From: Sphagnum compactum | Lineage: Eukaryota; Bryophyta; Sphagnopsida; Sphagnales | NCBI GenBank assembly: GCA_965153455.1 | Contig: OZ234500.1 | Location: forward strand, 3,596,001-3,660,000 | DNA: 64,000 nt | Reading direction: 5' to 3' | Shown here: positions 12,564-24,321 of the stretch, one piece after another | How positions within the stretch are numbered: position 1 is the first letter of the stretch | Layout: each line of letters starts with the position of its first letter | Position numbers and translations under genes: made by a program | The notes under the pieces: generated by a model | The model's database searches: none | What the model was told of the DNA's origin: nothing | The model's input: only the letters and a program-made list of their open reading frames with translations

Positions 12564-14112
12564 ACGCTGGTTAGCTGCACTTGCCAAGTTAGTATAAGTT
12601 TTTCGTGAAGCGAACTCACGTACACATGGAGCCAGGGTGGGGTATTCATTAGCCATTTAAATGAAAATGAATTATTGCGAGGGTGCACGTGGTTAGTACT
12701 ACATGTCTCAAACAAATAAACTTTGGTCAGGCATATAGAGAGGTTTTTTTTGTTTTTTTTGTTTTTTTTGTGTTTTTTTGGGTCAATTGTGCAAATGTGG
12801 CACAAGTTGCGATCATCAATAATGCACTTTAGCCAATTTGGCTTTTAAAAAATGAGAAGAAAAAAAACATTTAAGTATATCCTTCTCTATATTTCTTTGA
12901 GTACCCATTGGATGGATTCTGAAGTAGAATCCAACAAAAATTTTATAGAAAATTTCCCACATTTGTGAAGCGCGAAAACCTCACAAAAAAATTTACATTT
13001 TTATTTAAAAAACCAGTTCTTGTTCAGTTCTTGTTTCGAAGAATTTCCAGGATAAAAAAGAGACAACCTCCCAACACTGGTTGGTTTAAGTGCATTCCTT
13101 GAAGAACAAGGTGTGAAAGCCCTGTGCAATAATGCTCACAAAGTAAATAGTCCAGGCACTTTGTGTAAATATTGAATCCATAGAAATGCTTAGCCTGGTG
13201 AGTCTGAAGTTTTCAGTGAGAAGGGGTCCCTGTTCAAAGCAGCATTGCGCAAATCGCCAAACCTAATCTGAATTTAAATCTCAGCAGTGCGAACTTCTTC
13301 AATCTATTACTCAATTTGTATAAGCTTAAATTTGGTTGTTATTGCATACCTGCAGGTCTTCAAAGATGTGGAGAGGTGATCCCAGGAGTGCGCTCATCAT
13401 CAGCCCAAACCCACCAGCAAAAGTGCTTTCACTATGGTGGCAGAGGCCGTGTGTGTAGCTTGTGGTCGTTATCACTGTCAGGAAATGCAAAGCCCATGTC
13501 AAGGTACATATCCTATCTCTTTCATTCTTCCCAGCAGCTTGTGCAACAATTCAGTACGTATCTCTCCCATCTGTGGGTTTGATCTATCTTCTGCAATTCA
13601 AATATATATTTGTCCACCTCCACCAGCTGTACCCTGGGTCCTTAGTCACACTTTGTCCTCATCGATATCCCTGATGTCCCGTTCCTTGTTTGACATGCCA
13701 ACAGTGGCATAGATATATGAAAGCAGCACATACCATGAACTACTATCTGGATCTAGTGCCGGAAGTTGTCATGCAGCATGCTCTGCCAGTTCCACATTTT
13801 TGCAGGACCAACCAATGGCCCCCCCAACGACAGCATCTGGTTCAAATGGCATTATTTCAATGAAGTCAGCTGCCTCAATTGTCCAGCTCAACTGAGAACA
13901 TTGACCATCTGCAATAGTGTTGCATATCTGCTGTGACACCATAGTCTGTCAATAGGACTTCCACTTGGTGTAAATGCTCACTCAGAAGATGGATAAGAAG
14001 CAGGCATATCATACATTGAGAAATATCAAACTTGTAGATAATGTGCCATTGTCAGTGCCATTGTCACAAACCCCATAAGTGGGACCAGGCAGTCTATCCA
14101 CAATTAAGGTCT
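12564..14112. other. Intergenic, downstream of the VPS2 gene
   Basis: No gene recognised. Sequence near 13000-14100 is less AT-rich than average for the window and may include 3' untranslated or intronic sequence of the VPS2-type gene. Overlapping open frames at 13316-13712 on the plus strand have no family signature. A T-rich, G-interrupted run lies at 12742-12780. Confidence 0.4.
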
Positions 14113-15996
14113 TCACATTTTTCTCAGGTTATCAAGACGAGCTTGAAGATCACTGTCAATCCCAGCATCATCCCCAGCATTGAATGCCCCTGTTGGTTGT
14201 GCAACTTTGGAGGGTGTGGTTTGTGCAGGTGCTGCTGCTACATGAGCTGGAGCATGCACAAGCTGCAAGGTGAACCCACTCATGTTGTCAAACAAACAGT
14301 CAAGACACTGCAAGAGGAAGAAAAAGAGGAAATAGTGTACACAGGTGTTGCAGCCATCATCAAGCCTTTGCGGTGTCAATGTGACTGTTAATTACAGCAA
14401 TACTTCAGGCTCTCACATGAGATGAAAGGGTAAGAGAAGGATATGTAAACAGGCACCAGAGAGCAATCGGAGTCACAAAAAAACAACCAGGCAAAAAAAA
14501 AGGAACAAACCAGAGAACTATCTAGACATGGGATTAGCCACAAAAGTTATTGGCTCATTGATCTTGTAGTTTACTGGATTGGGTATAGACAGGATGTGGT
14601 TCCAGAACAATAAGCAAATCTTCTCCATCTGCTTGTTCTTACTTTTTCTTGTTTTCCTTGCAAATGCTGATTTTAACCTTTCCAAAGATAAATGGCCCTT
14701 GGAAACTATGGTGGAGGTGAATTACGACTACTATGTTTATCTTTGGTTGCTTTTAACTTGTTTATGTTTACTTGTTTGTCTACTACACTCATGTGCATAG
14801 CATGGCATAGCAGAAAAAACATTGGAGGTTTTGATCAGTTTCATCAATTAAAAGGAGAAATGGGTACCTGAGAATCGAGATCAACACCAATTTCGTCAAG
14901 GACTTGACTGACAAGCTGATCTGTCTCCTCTTCTTCCTCATCTCCTTCCAAGGCATCATCAATAGCGTCCCCCATAACTTCTGTGGTCATTTCCATTCTC
15001 TCATTTTGTCTCTCGAATTCTTGCATGATCTTTTGCAAGGCTGGCAGGTTGAGCTGCCTGTTCATCTGGCCCATTGCCTTTGTAACCCCCTTCATGGCTT
15101 CTGCCATTGCTTGGGTCGACTTCAAGTCTACATTCAAAACCAGCACTCGCAGCTCATTAGTTACAACACAACAGTATCAGACATACTAAATTGCACACAG
15201 AATGGAAGTTTGTCCACAATTTGGCAGTGCACACAAAACCATGGCACACTTCCGGATTTGCCGTATTGTGAATGTCACGTTTCATGACACAAAAGCAACA
15301 ATGAAAACAATGATGCTAAAGCAGACTCACCTGAATGCGAAGAGAAATGCCTTGCAGCTGTGATTTTAAGCCATTGAACTTGGTGATTTGATGCCTTGTC
15401 CGTATCAAATCTTTTGCCATCACCCTCACTGCACCCTACACTGTCCACAATAGCTTGTCAAAACCAGGAAAGTTCAACAAACAGATGGAAGAAAAGATTG
15501 GTCACCTAATCCGTCTTTTGTCTCTCCCAATCTTGCTGTGCAAAAGACTAGAGAAACTACAGCATAAGCCTTGAAACCACCAGCATGAACCACAATTCAT
15601 AAGACTGTAGGTTTATATCCTGAATGCCTCACCATTTGTCCTTGCTTTGCCGTCTTTTTTATTTCCGCGATAAGCTTCTTCTCCTGTGTCTGAAGGCTCT
15701 GTCTCTCTCGCTCAATTTCTCTTATGGGCTTGTCAAGCATTCGTTTGTTCTCCCGCAGAAGCTCTGAGTTAACAAATGACAGCAACAGAGGGATTTTCAG
15801 AACCGCAGGTAAAGCGAGCAAAGAAAAATTACAGTACAAAGGTGCGAGTGCGCAATATATATCCTCCATAAATGATCAGAGTCTACAGAAGAACCGATAA
15901 TGCTCACGAAAACAAAAAAAACACTCTTGAACCAGGAGCACTCATGGTCGACGCACCTGCGGGAGTCTTCTTCTTCCCAAAGACGTTGAAACTCAT
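14113..15996 (-). CDS. VPS2: ESCRT-III subunit VPS2/CHMP2 type, five exons
   Basis: Exons on the minus strand: 15996-15957, 15763-15633, 15435-15331, 15127 or 15119-14868, and 14262-14113. The protein (about 225 residues, normal for the family) starts MSFNVFGKKKTPAELLRENK. It has the basic SNF7-type helical core (GAVRVMAKDLIRTRHQ, then MAEAMKGVTKAMGQMNRQ), an acidic linker EGDEEEEET, and ends in a C-terminal MIM1-type motif DLQARLDNLRKM. Family role: polymerises on endosomal membranes with VPS24, supports multivesicular-body sorting, and recruits the VPS4 ATPase. Oddity: family members read TLKSTQAM after SLRIQ. Here the normal exon-4 start after TAG reads ACTTGAAG, one T short, which would shift frame. 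An AG eight bases further in (exon start 15119) restores frame and drops TLK. Another AG upstream would give a nine-residue insertion. Gene identity is secure; integrity at this junction is not. Confidence 0.88.
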
Positions 15997-18019
15997 CTTG
16001 TCGTTGAAACCCTAGTCTGTTAAGAGAAACAATAAATGCAATGAAAGCTTCAGCAGCTTCTTCTCAGCGATCTGAAGCTATGTGCTATGTATATGACCTC
16101 AGAAAAAGCCTTTCTTCTCAACTGCAATTCTGTCTACAGATCTCAATTGCGCGGAAGAAGATAGCAAGAAGAGAGCCAAACGATCTGAAACGAAGCGTTC
16201 ACTCCATGAAATCCACAATCCAGACAAGCGAATACAGCAGCAGCAGATTTCTCTTCTCACAGACGTGGAGTATTATGACGGCTGACAGTTCACCTTCTGC
16301 AGAATGAAACAGGAACACGGCGATCTAATAACACACGCGTTTGGCGTATCGTAAAGGACTTGTCTCAGATCTGAACAACAAGCTTCTTCTTCAAGTTCCA
16401 AATGCAAAGCTCAAATGTACAAACGCCTCTGCACCGAAAGCCTCAATACGACAGGTAAATACAAAGGAAAACATTGATTGATTGATCGATTGCTTGTTTG
16501 TTTCAAATGAATTACTGTGCAAAGCAATGATCTCTACAACAGCGAATTACGAGAAGTCGTTTCTGTTCCCGCTCGAAAGAAAGATAGCCGATCTGGACGC
16601 TAAAGCAAAAGGAAACACATCATAATAGTTCAAAACTCCAAAGCGAACCACTTAAGGAATTGAGAACAACTTCTTCAAGCCTTCTTCTTCTGTAGTAGAG
16701 GAAAAAAAGCAGCTACGACAAGTCACTCCGAGCAGCTCCGGGAATGTCTCCGGCGCCGCGTCTCCGGGACACAAATCCATGAACGCTTTTTCAACGAACC
16801 TGGGGTTTGCGTTGGGGCGCCATCGCCTGCGTCGCCATTTCGTCCTCCGACACGACGACAGTTGCTGAACCTCCGTCTGTCGTGACGATAAAACGCTACA
16901 AAACCCAGTTTCTCGCTGTTCAAACGACGATAAAGTCGACCTCTTTCGTTCCTCGTCGTTGGAAGGAGACTAACATTCAAACAAGCTAAGGTGGGCCATT
17001 ATTTTTGAATTATGGCATGTTTTGCACTTCAAGTTATGAATTAGAGAATGGGCAAGCCCTTGACCATTGTGTTAATGTTTAGTGATTATCATGTTGGTGA
17101 TGGCACACACAAGCATAAATTTGTGTAGTCTGTGGTGCCAGTTTGCTGAGTTTGGTTAGAAAATGGAGACCATGTTTCAGATATCAATTGGAGAGAGTTC
17201 TTCTGAAGAATCGCCAAAATTACAATACCCGTCACTACATAAAAGCTAGGGTGCAGCACCACATGAACCAGGCAAATCAGAGCATGACCATTCACAACTT
17301 ATGTTTGCAAAGGACTGGCAATTGCAGCAAAGAAGAAGGAAGACAATTGTGGCTGCTGCTGCAAAGGCACACCTGAAAAGCACTTACAACAGACTGCTTC
17401 CACCAAAAATTCTTCTAAGTCAGAAAGACAGGGAAGCTCTGCCTCAGTCCAAGCTGCAAAACGGTCTATAACAACATGACACATCTTTCTTCCCAGAGAA
17501 ACAGTTTTGGGTTACAAAAAAATGCATAACAGATGTTCAATATTCCGTGAACTATATCAAGTTTGATAGATACAGTTAAATCAGAAATCTAGTGGCACAG
17601 TGGATGGCATTCTTGAGCCTCTCATCACACATTGCTGGCATGATAAAAACAAGTCTTACCAGCGAATATAACTAACTCTTTTTGTTCAGCTCATGTACAA
17701 AGGCTACTACACTTTGTCATCTGTTTACAAAACCGGAGTGTCACTGCAAAACCTGATTGTCCACACTGATGTTGTTTTTCCTTACAACTTTTTTCTCTAG
17801 GTGATTTTTCTTAATCTCAGATTTCCTGTACAGAAGAAGATGAGAAATCTGAGTCTCCATTAACTGATGTGAAAAAGGAAATACCCATCAATGTCATCCT
17901 CATTGCAAAGAGGGAGAAGGAAAAAACAGATCATAAAATGATCACAAAACACAAGTTTGAGGAGGTCAGAAAAAAACTAAAATGATAAAAGATCTCTAAT
18001 CGGACAGAACTCTGCTGCA
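15997..18019. other. VPS2 upstream region and intergenic sequence
   Basis: The region from 15997 probably contains the VPS2 promoter and leader. A GC- and CpG-richer island at about 16720-16985 could be a leader exon or promoter for a minus-strand transcript; no protein family is recognised in it. Further on, minus-strand stretches at 17484-17372 (Met start, then a possible donor) and 17295-17089 are open but unrecognised, and could be exons of an unknown small gene. I do not call them genes. Confidence 0.35.
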
Positions 18020-18440
18020 TTTTGGAAGATGGGAAGCAGTAGCAGAGTTGATCCAGGGTTTTTGGACAAGACGTGGGAGGAGATGAAAAAGTTAAAAGGA
18101 TTCTTGCCTCATGATGCCAATGGGGCTTTGCTCAGAAAGGGTTTTGTATGACCAAGGCTAGAAACCAAAAACTGTTAAGGAATCACCCGGAACAAGGTCA
18201 CAGGAGATTCGATGGTCACTTGCACTGTAAAAGGCAATTTTTGGTTCACAGCTACAAACAAGAGCATCAAAGGCTTCACAGAAATCATCACTCCGTCTGG
18301 TGCCAACACCATTGCCGTATATACAGCTCAAGCTTGACCAACATTTGTCACTGTTCTTGTGAGCTCAGTAGAATTGAAGAAGAAGGTTCATTGAAAACAA
18401 CACAGAATGAAAGATGGGTAATTCAGCTGATGAGGAAGCC
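18020..18440 (-). pseudogene. Tandem dead copy of the subtilase 3' end
   Basis: This segment repeats the 3' end of the neighbouring subtilase (about 18445-18875) with an offset of 419-435 bases, same orientation. Matching anchors include TTCTTGCCTC at 18101 against 18520, and the stretch encoding LTRTVTNVGQA. It encodes only the end of the catalytic unit and the Fn3-like C-terminal domain. It is broken by a frameshift after the LNYPSF equivalent, a stop soon after, and a TGA inside the GQAQAVYT equivalent. It still ends in an M-R-Q-E-S-F-stop equivalent. It looks like a local unequal duplication followed by decay. Confidence 0.8.
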
Positions 18441-18510
18441 GCTTTTCAGAGGACAGGAGGCAGTGACAGAGTTGGTGGGTTTTTTGAAGATGTGGAAGAT
18501 AAACATTAGT

Positions 18511-20997
18511 TTAGAAGGATTCTTGCCTCGTGATACCAATGGGGCTTTGCACCGAATGGATTTTGTCTGACCAAGTCAAGAGACCGAAAACTGTCAAGAA
18601 ATCACCTGGAACAAGGCTTTTGACAGAAGAAGTGTTCACTTGCACTGTGAAAGACAATTTTTGGTTCACAGCTACAAACGAGAGCGTCGAAGGCATCACA
18701 GAAATTGTCACTCCCTCTGGTGCCAACACAGTTGCTGTATACACAGCTTGAGCTTGTCCAACATTGGTCACTGTTCTTGTGAGCTTGGTTGAAAGGATTG
18801 AAGAAGAAGAAGAAGAAGAAGAAGCTTGATTGAAAATAACAGAGAATGATGGGTAATTCAGCTGTTGAGGAAGAAGAAGTGGTGCAGCAGGAGGAGGATC
18901 GCCAGCAGACATCGTACATGAAACTGCGGTTGCTCCTTCTTCTTCATCATCATGGTTGATGATGAGCTGAATCATAGCATCAGAATAGTTCAAACCACAG
19001 AGAAAACTTACATAATCCTCAACTCCAAGATCATAGATCAGTCCAGGATCCATGGCTTTCTGGGGCTGCACAATCCCAGCTCCGAAACCAAATGGGGTAG
19101 AGATGTTCCCAGTGGCCTCATCCCGCATCCCACTATGTGTGTTGTCGAGGATCGAAGCTGTGGTCATGAGAGCTGATCTGATAGCAGCTGGACTCCAACT
19201 GGGATGCACAGCTTTTAGCAAAGCTGCCAATCCACTGACGTGAGGACAAGACATGGAAGTACCAGAGATGATGTTGAAGCTCACTCTTCTGTTATCAGTT
19301 GCCAATCCTGTGGGACCCATATCCCCAGTCCAAGCCGCAAGGATGTTCACCCCAGGTGCAATGAGATCAGGTTTCATAATCTCTGGATTCTGCCCATTGG
19401 GTCCTCGAGAAGAGAAAGATGCAACCACCGGAGAAGGTTTTACATTCATCTCCGTGCCATGGAAGCTCAAGAGAGCTTTAGGGTTGACAGTATTATTGAT
19501 GAAGTCTTTGATCGCTGCGCCTTCCAGAGCACCCACTGCAGTCGCTGGAAGCACATGGGCATCTGCAATCAGTCCTTCACCATCGCTCTCTGTATTCGCA
19601 AGGATCATCCCTGCTCCTCCCACTGCCAGAACCGCCTCTCCTTTCGCAACTCTGGGAGTAATTCCTCTGTCACAGAGCACGATCTTCCCAGCGACAAGAG
19701 ATGGGTCTAGAGATCCAGCCATGCACAGACTTGCCGCAAAAGGATCACCAGGAGCACCTGCGTTGGCGGCATAGATCAAGGGCAGAAGCTGAGCTCCAAG
19801 TCCCGGACCAGAGTAGAGAGAGACGCCATGGAAGCTGGCGTTGTTGGAGAGGAGAACGTCTGCAGGGAAGTCGCGGTCTAGAGTGCTTGCGCCCACTGTG
19901 GTAACCCAAGGAGCGAGGTTGGAAACCGAGAGAGCTTCAGGACCGGAGTTTCCTGCAGAGCAAGCGACGAAGATCCCTCTCTTCATGGCACCGAAAGCGC
20001 CAATTGCAATGGAGTCGAGGTAGAAAGGAACCAGAGCTGCTCCGCCCACAGAGAGCGAGATCACATCCACTCCGTCGCTCACAGCTTGATCAAAAGCTGC
20101 AAGGATGTCAGAGTCGAAGCATCCTTGCGCCCAGCAGACTTTGTAGACTGCGATCCTCGCTTCCGGTGCCATTCCTCTCGCGGTTCCTGCAGCGTAACCC
20201 ATCATGCTCGCCGGGAACACATCTCTGCCTGCAGCTGTGCTTGCGGTATGCGTGCCGTGACCATCGGAGTCGCGAGGAGATCGAAGCTCCAGAGACTCGT
20301 TGATGGGTCCTGCCATCGCCTCGTATCCTTTGCAAAAGAATTTCGCGCCGATGAGCTTGCGGTTGCAGCTGGCAGAGACGTTGAAATCCGTGCCATTCTC
20401 GCATCCTCCCTTCCATCTCGCAGGCACTGGTCCTAGAGCTTGATCCTTGAAGCTCAAGCTCTCTGGCCAGATCCCTGTGTCCAGTGTGCCGATGATCACG
20501 TCTGCGCCGAAGGTGCTTTCTGGCCACAGTCCTTGTACAGGATTCAGACCAAGGAATTGCGGGGTGTGCGTGGTGTGCAGTTGCTTGACTTTGTCTGGGA
20601 ACAAACCCAAGACGCCAGGAGTGTTTTGCAGAGCGAGAGCTTCTCTTTCTGTGAGCGTGGCCGAGAAGCCGTGGAAGACGGTGGTGTAGATGTGTAGAAG
20701 AGAAGCATGGCCGAGGAGTTGTTGTTGTTGTTGTTGTTGTTGCAGGGATTCGTCATGGAGCTTCACGGCGTTGAGGACGGAGGAATACCATTTCAATTTG
20801 CTCTTGAAGCTTTCAGGCATGGAGATGGCGGACATCTGTACAATGTAGGTCGTCGTCGTCGTCGGCTCGAGCTTCTGCGAGCTCGAAGTCTCTGCAGCTA
20901 TGGGAGCCAGCTGCTGCAAGAGTAAAATGACTGCAAGAATGCAAGCTGCAGGGTGGAGCATCCTTGCAACCAGCAGCACAATACTCTCCGATGCCAT
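18511..20997 (-). CDS. Secreted subtilisin-like serine protease (plant subtilase, S8)
   Basis: Single-exon gene of 828 codons. The start at 20997 has G at -3 and +4 and gives a signal peptide with a hydrophobic core at residues about 16-35. An I9-type inhibitor prodomain (about 50-145) contains a Gln run at 86-93. The catalytic triad is visible: Asp173 in GTLDTGIWPES, His247 in DSDGHGTHTAS, Ser581 in SGTSMSCPHVSG, with oxyanion Asn350 in CSAGNSGP. A PA domain is inserted at about 400-500 and an Fn3-like domain ends the protein (LTRTVTNVG near 715). The family acts in the apoplast after prodomain removal, in cell-wall remodelling, development or defence; the substrate cannot be told from sequence. 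It is slightly longer than the usual 750-780 residues because of the Gln run, a Ser run near 705, and loops. The lack of introns is common in this family. Its 3' end is duplicated just downstream as a pseudogene. Confidence 0.95.
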   Translation of the reverse strand: MASESIVLLVARMLHPAACILAVILLLQQLAPIAAETSSSQKLEPTTTTTYIVQMSAISMPESFKSKLKWYSSVLNAVKLHDESLQQQQQQQQLLGHASLLHIYTTVFHGFSATLTEREALALQNTPGVLGLFPDKVKQLHTTHTPQFLGLNPVQGLWPESTFGADVIIGTLDTGIWPESLSFKDQALGPVPARWKGGCENGTDFNVSASCNRKLIGAKFFCKGYEAMAGPINESLELRSPRDSDGHGTHTASTAAGRDVFPASMMGYAAGTARGMAPEARIAVYKVCWAQGCFDSDILAAFDQAVSDGVDVISLSVGGAALVPFYLDSIAIGAFGAMKRGIFVACSAGNSGPEALSVSNLAPWVTTVGASTLDRDFPADVLLSNNASFHGVSLYSGPGLGAQLLPLIYAANAGAPGDPFAASLCMAGSLDPSLVAGKIVLCDRGITPRVAKGEAVLAVGGAGMILANTESDGEGLIADAHVLPATAVGALEGAAIKDFINNTVNPKALLSFHGTEMNVKPSPVVASFSSRGPNGQNPEIMKPDLIAPGVNILAAWTGDMGPTGLATDNRRVSFNIISGTSMSCPHVSGLAALLKAVHPSWSPAAIRSALMTTASILDNTHSGMRDEATGNISTPFGFGAGIVQPQKAMDPGLIYDLGVEDYVSFLCGLNYSDAMIQLIINHDDEEEGATAVSCTMSAGDPPPAAPLLLPQQLNYPSFSVIFNQASSSSSSSSILSTKLTRTVTNVGQAQAVYTATVLAPEGVTISVMPSTLSFVAVNQKLSFTVQVNTSSVKSLVPGDFLTVFGLLTWSDKIHSVQSPIGITRQESF

Positions 20998-21177
20998 TGC
21001 CAGCCCAAGCTCGTAAGCTTTCTTCTTGCTTCCGAGAAGAAAGTTGGAATTCTTCCCCGCAAAACTACGAAATCATGATCACAATAGTCTTGCAAGAAAC
21101 CGGCTGAGAATTAAACCGCCACCCCCCACAGATTCAGAACAAGAAGCTAGTGTGAAGTCCTAATTGGAGCTCAACAA

Positions 21178-21208
<31 letters not shown>

Positions 21209-22050
21209 AGCTCCAAACCATCATCAACCGAGCTCAAAAAGCTCCGCACCATAACACAACAACCATGTGCCAAGAACACCACGAACCCATTTACAGAGCG
21301 ACAGCTGCTCTGTGCAGCTCAAGAAACAAAAGAAAAGACCCAAAACAAAACGAGAAAGAACTTCAACGAGAACTCCACACCGAACTACTCTACACAACAA
21401 CAACAACAACAACAACAACACTCAAGAAACAGAAGAAGAAAAAGAGAGAGACCCAAATCCCGGTTCCGTGCAAGAAAGACCAAAAGAAAAGCTCAAATAA
21501 CAAACAACATCTTCTAGCTCCCACATTTTACTGCTACAGCAGCAGCAGCAGCTCTGAAAATGCAAAAAGGACCTGGGGCCTTGAATTATCAAATTCCTTC
21601 ATGAGCTTCTTCATCTTCTTTGTCTTGTGTTACATATTCTTGCTCTGAAATTATTGCCAACAGAAGTTCTTGTTTGTTTCTGCAAACTCATAATCATACG
21701 CGAATGCAATCCATCAAGTCCAGGTGATTGATCCAGAGAAAGAGACAGAGACGGAGACAGAGAGAACAAGAAAAGCCAAAGTACGCAGTATGAATTTCCA
21801 GTCTTGTTGGGTTCTTGTTTCTTGTGATATTGGTGAAGAAATTGTTTGTCAATTTCCACAAATGGAAGAAGAAGAAGAAGAAGAAGAAGAAGCTGCAGCG
21901 GCAGGAGAAGGAGGAGAAGAAGAAGAAGAAGAAAGTGAGGTTCGAGACAAGAGGATGTTAGTAGGAGGAGAGGGCGATGGCGAGACGCTGCTGTCGAGAC
22001 GCTGCGCAGACGGACGGACGGACAGACAGACAAGAAAACAAAGGAAAGTT
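20998..22050. promoter_or_regulatory. Subtilase 5' flank rich in microsatellites
   Basis: Sequence upstream of the subtilase start. It contains (GA)n at about 21179-21209, which is a CT patch on the subtilase strand, (CAA)n at about 21393-21421, and a GAA/GGA-rich tract at 21860-21940. A GACG/GACA run lies near 22005-22032. No TATA box was convincingly located. Plus-strand open frames here are translations of these repeats. Confidence 0.35.
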
Positions 22051-22054
22051 ATGA

Positions 22055-22785
22055 GGATTCTTGTTTTGGGGATTAGGGTTTAGGGTTTTTGCTCAAATCT
22101 TCTTGGATCCAAATTTGCCCAGGAAAACAACAAGAATTGCAATCTTATTATTAGTTTTTGGGTCTAACATTTGATCCAAATTTGTGTCAATGCATTCTTG
22201 ATTTTTTTACCATTGTCTTAATTATTTGTTAGGGTTCTTGTTTTGGGGGTTTTTAGGGTTTAAAGTTGTTCTCAAATCTTCTTGGCTTCAAATTTATCAA
22301 TAGGTGGTAGTCTATACAATTTTATGAGTTCCTTGATATTTGGAGTCCTCTTTTGGGGAATAGGGTTTAGGGTTTTTTTTTAAATCTAAAATCTTGGATC
22401 CAAATTTACTAAAAGATTATCCATTTGTTGTTTGTTTTATGATTACCTTATTAAGATTCTTTGTTTTGGGGTTTAGGACTTAAGATTTTTTTTGCTAAAA
22501 CCTTGGATCCAAATTTGTTTGCATTGGTTGATCTTGTAATAATGCTTGCCTTGTTACTAGGATTTTTCTTTTGGTAATTTTGGGTATTAGGATTTTTGCT
22601 AAAATCTTGGATCCAAATTTGCCAAAAAGAGCATATGAATGCCATTGTTAAACTTTCATGCAATGCCTTGTTATTTGGGGTCATATTTTGAGCATTAGGG
22701 TGAAAGGTTTTTGGCCAAAACTTGGATCCTAATTTTCCAAAAGATTGTGCAATTGTTTGTTCACTAGTTGTTTTCCCCATTCACT
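22055..22785. repeat. Six-copy diverged tandem repeat with TTTAGGG-like motifs
   Basis: Units begin near 22055, 22232, 22345, 22454, 22559 and 22674, a period of roughly 105-115 bases after a longer first unit. Each unit has TTTTGGGG followed by TTAGGGTTTAGGG or a decayed form, and then CTTGGATCCAAATTTGCC or a close variant. The motif order is kept in all six. No protein is encoded. Confidence 0.75.
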
Positions 22786-24321
22786 CACCTACTTCTTTAC
22801 CTTCTTTAGGATTTCCTAGTGTAATTTTGTACTCTTGCTGAGGCACCCAAGGCCTTCATTGGTTTTGTGGGTGTCTTCAATTTTTTAAGTAAGTTGAAAG
22901 TTCAAACACAGACCCAAACACCCAAAAACCCTAAACCCTAGGAGTAAACGAATGCAATTGTTATTTTTTTAATTTTATGACTTGCTTCTTCATTCACTAG
23001 CTTCTAGTCAGCTATTTTGTCTAGGTCACAATTTGCCCATCATATATTGAACTTCCATATATACCCATGGGAGCTTTGAATTCTTTGAAGAATTTGGGAT
23101 TGCAAAAAATTTATTTTTTAAAAAGTGTTGTAAGAAAATTAATTTAGTGTATGTTTGATTTTTTCTCCCATAATCCCCAAATTATCCCCCAAAAAAATCT
23201 ATTGCTACCAAGGATGGTTCCAAAACCCTAAGATGGATGGGACCCTAAATCCAAACCTCCCTAGTGCAAATTGAGCAACATGTTCAAGGCAATCCATTTC
23301 ATTGGGGATTGTTTTTGCCAAAAAAACACTAAAGCCTCGCCATAAGTTCCAACATGTAGCCAAAAAAACAACAACAAGAAGGATGCTAGATTTTTTTAAC
23401 TTTCATTTTTTTTCTTATCAGAAAATATCTGGCTAAAAAGGGTGATACATATATATATATACATAGATATATAATATGACTACATACATACTCATGAGAT
23501 GTTGCGGTTTATCATAGCCATGAGTTCTAACAAGAACTCATCAAAGTTGAAGAGAGGCCAAATCGATGAAATCTTGAACAAGAAGTACGTAGCATGCATC
23601 CATTCATCATTCCATATGATGCATCGACTATCATCCACTTTAATTAATCAATGAAGATCAGTTCGGTAAGTGCTTAAAAAATCTTTTGGTTTTATGACTT
23701 TTTTTATTTTGGTTGATGGATATTTTTTGTTTATTAAAAATAATAATTCATCACATTATTTTTCATGACATAGGAAAAATGAAAATTAAGTTGAATATTT
23801 GAATTGTTATAGATGAGCACCCTTGTTTTTTTCTTGTCCATTGTGTTGTGTTCCCCCCATGAAACCCATTCTTTGGCTCCATCTTGTTATGGACAATGAA
23901 TGGCCCCTTGAGCAACTTCAAACCTTTGCAAAGCAAAGCACCCAATTATGTGTCTTGAGTTATCAATGGCAGAAAATTATTTTTGGAAATCCCTAAACCC
24001 TAAACCCATCTGCTGGAAAATGGATGTCAAATGGCACACTTTCAATCCTCCCTGAAGAAGGTTAATAACTGTCTAAACCCTAAACCCTAGACCCTAAAAA
24101 ACCCACCCATGAAAATGTACAAGGTAAAGGGGTTTAGGGTTACTGCCTAACCTGGCTCCCAGCAAGTCCTGGGTGAACCCATTAGAGCAAGCTCAAAGTG
24201 TGAAATGGGTGCTCGAATATAACCCCCGCGGGTGCAATGGGTATTGAGTACCAAAAGGGACATACTTTTATCATACCCTTGCCTTCTAGGGAATATTCCA
24301 TTAGCATGCAATAGGTGATTT
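22786..24321. other. Intergenic, with interstitial telomere-type motifs
   Basis: No gene recognised. CCCTAAA-type clusters lie at about 22927-22941, 23991-24006 and 24075-24098. A TA-rich run lies at 23446-23475. These short clusters are interstitial and do not mark a chromosome end. Confidence 0.5.

Noticed and set aside
19253-19774. Plus-strand ORF of 173 codons
   Set aside because: It is antisense to the subtilase coding region and reflects its codon composition.
21724-22083. Plus-strand acidic open frame of 119 codons in the subtilase flank
   Set aside because: The acidic part comes from a GAA/GGA microsatellite and the rest matches no family; microsatellite translation is more likely.
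24075-24098. Chromosome end
   Set aside because: CCCTAAA motifs here and at 22.9, 58.1 and 62.3 kb are short clusters inside ordinary sequence.
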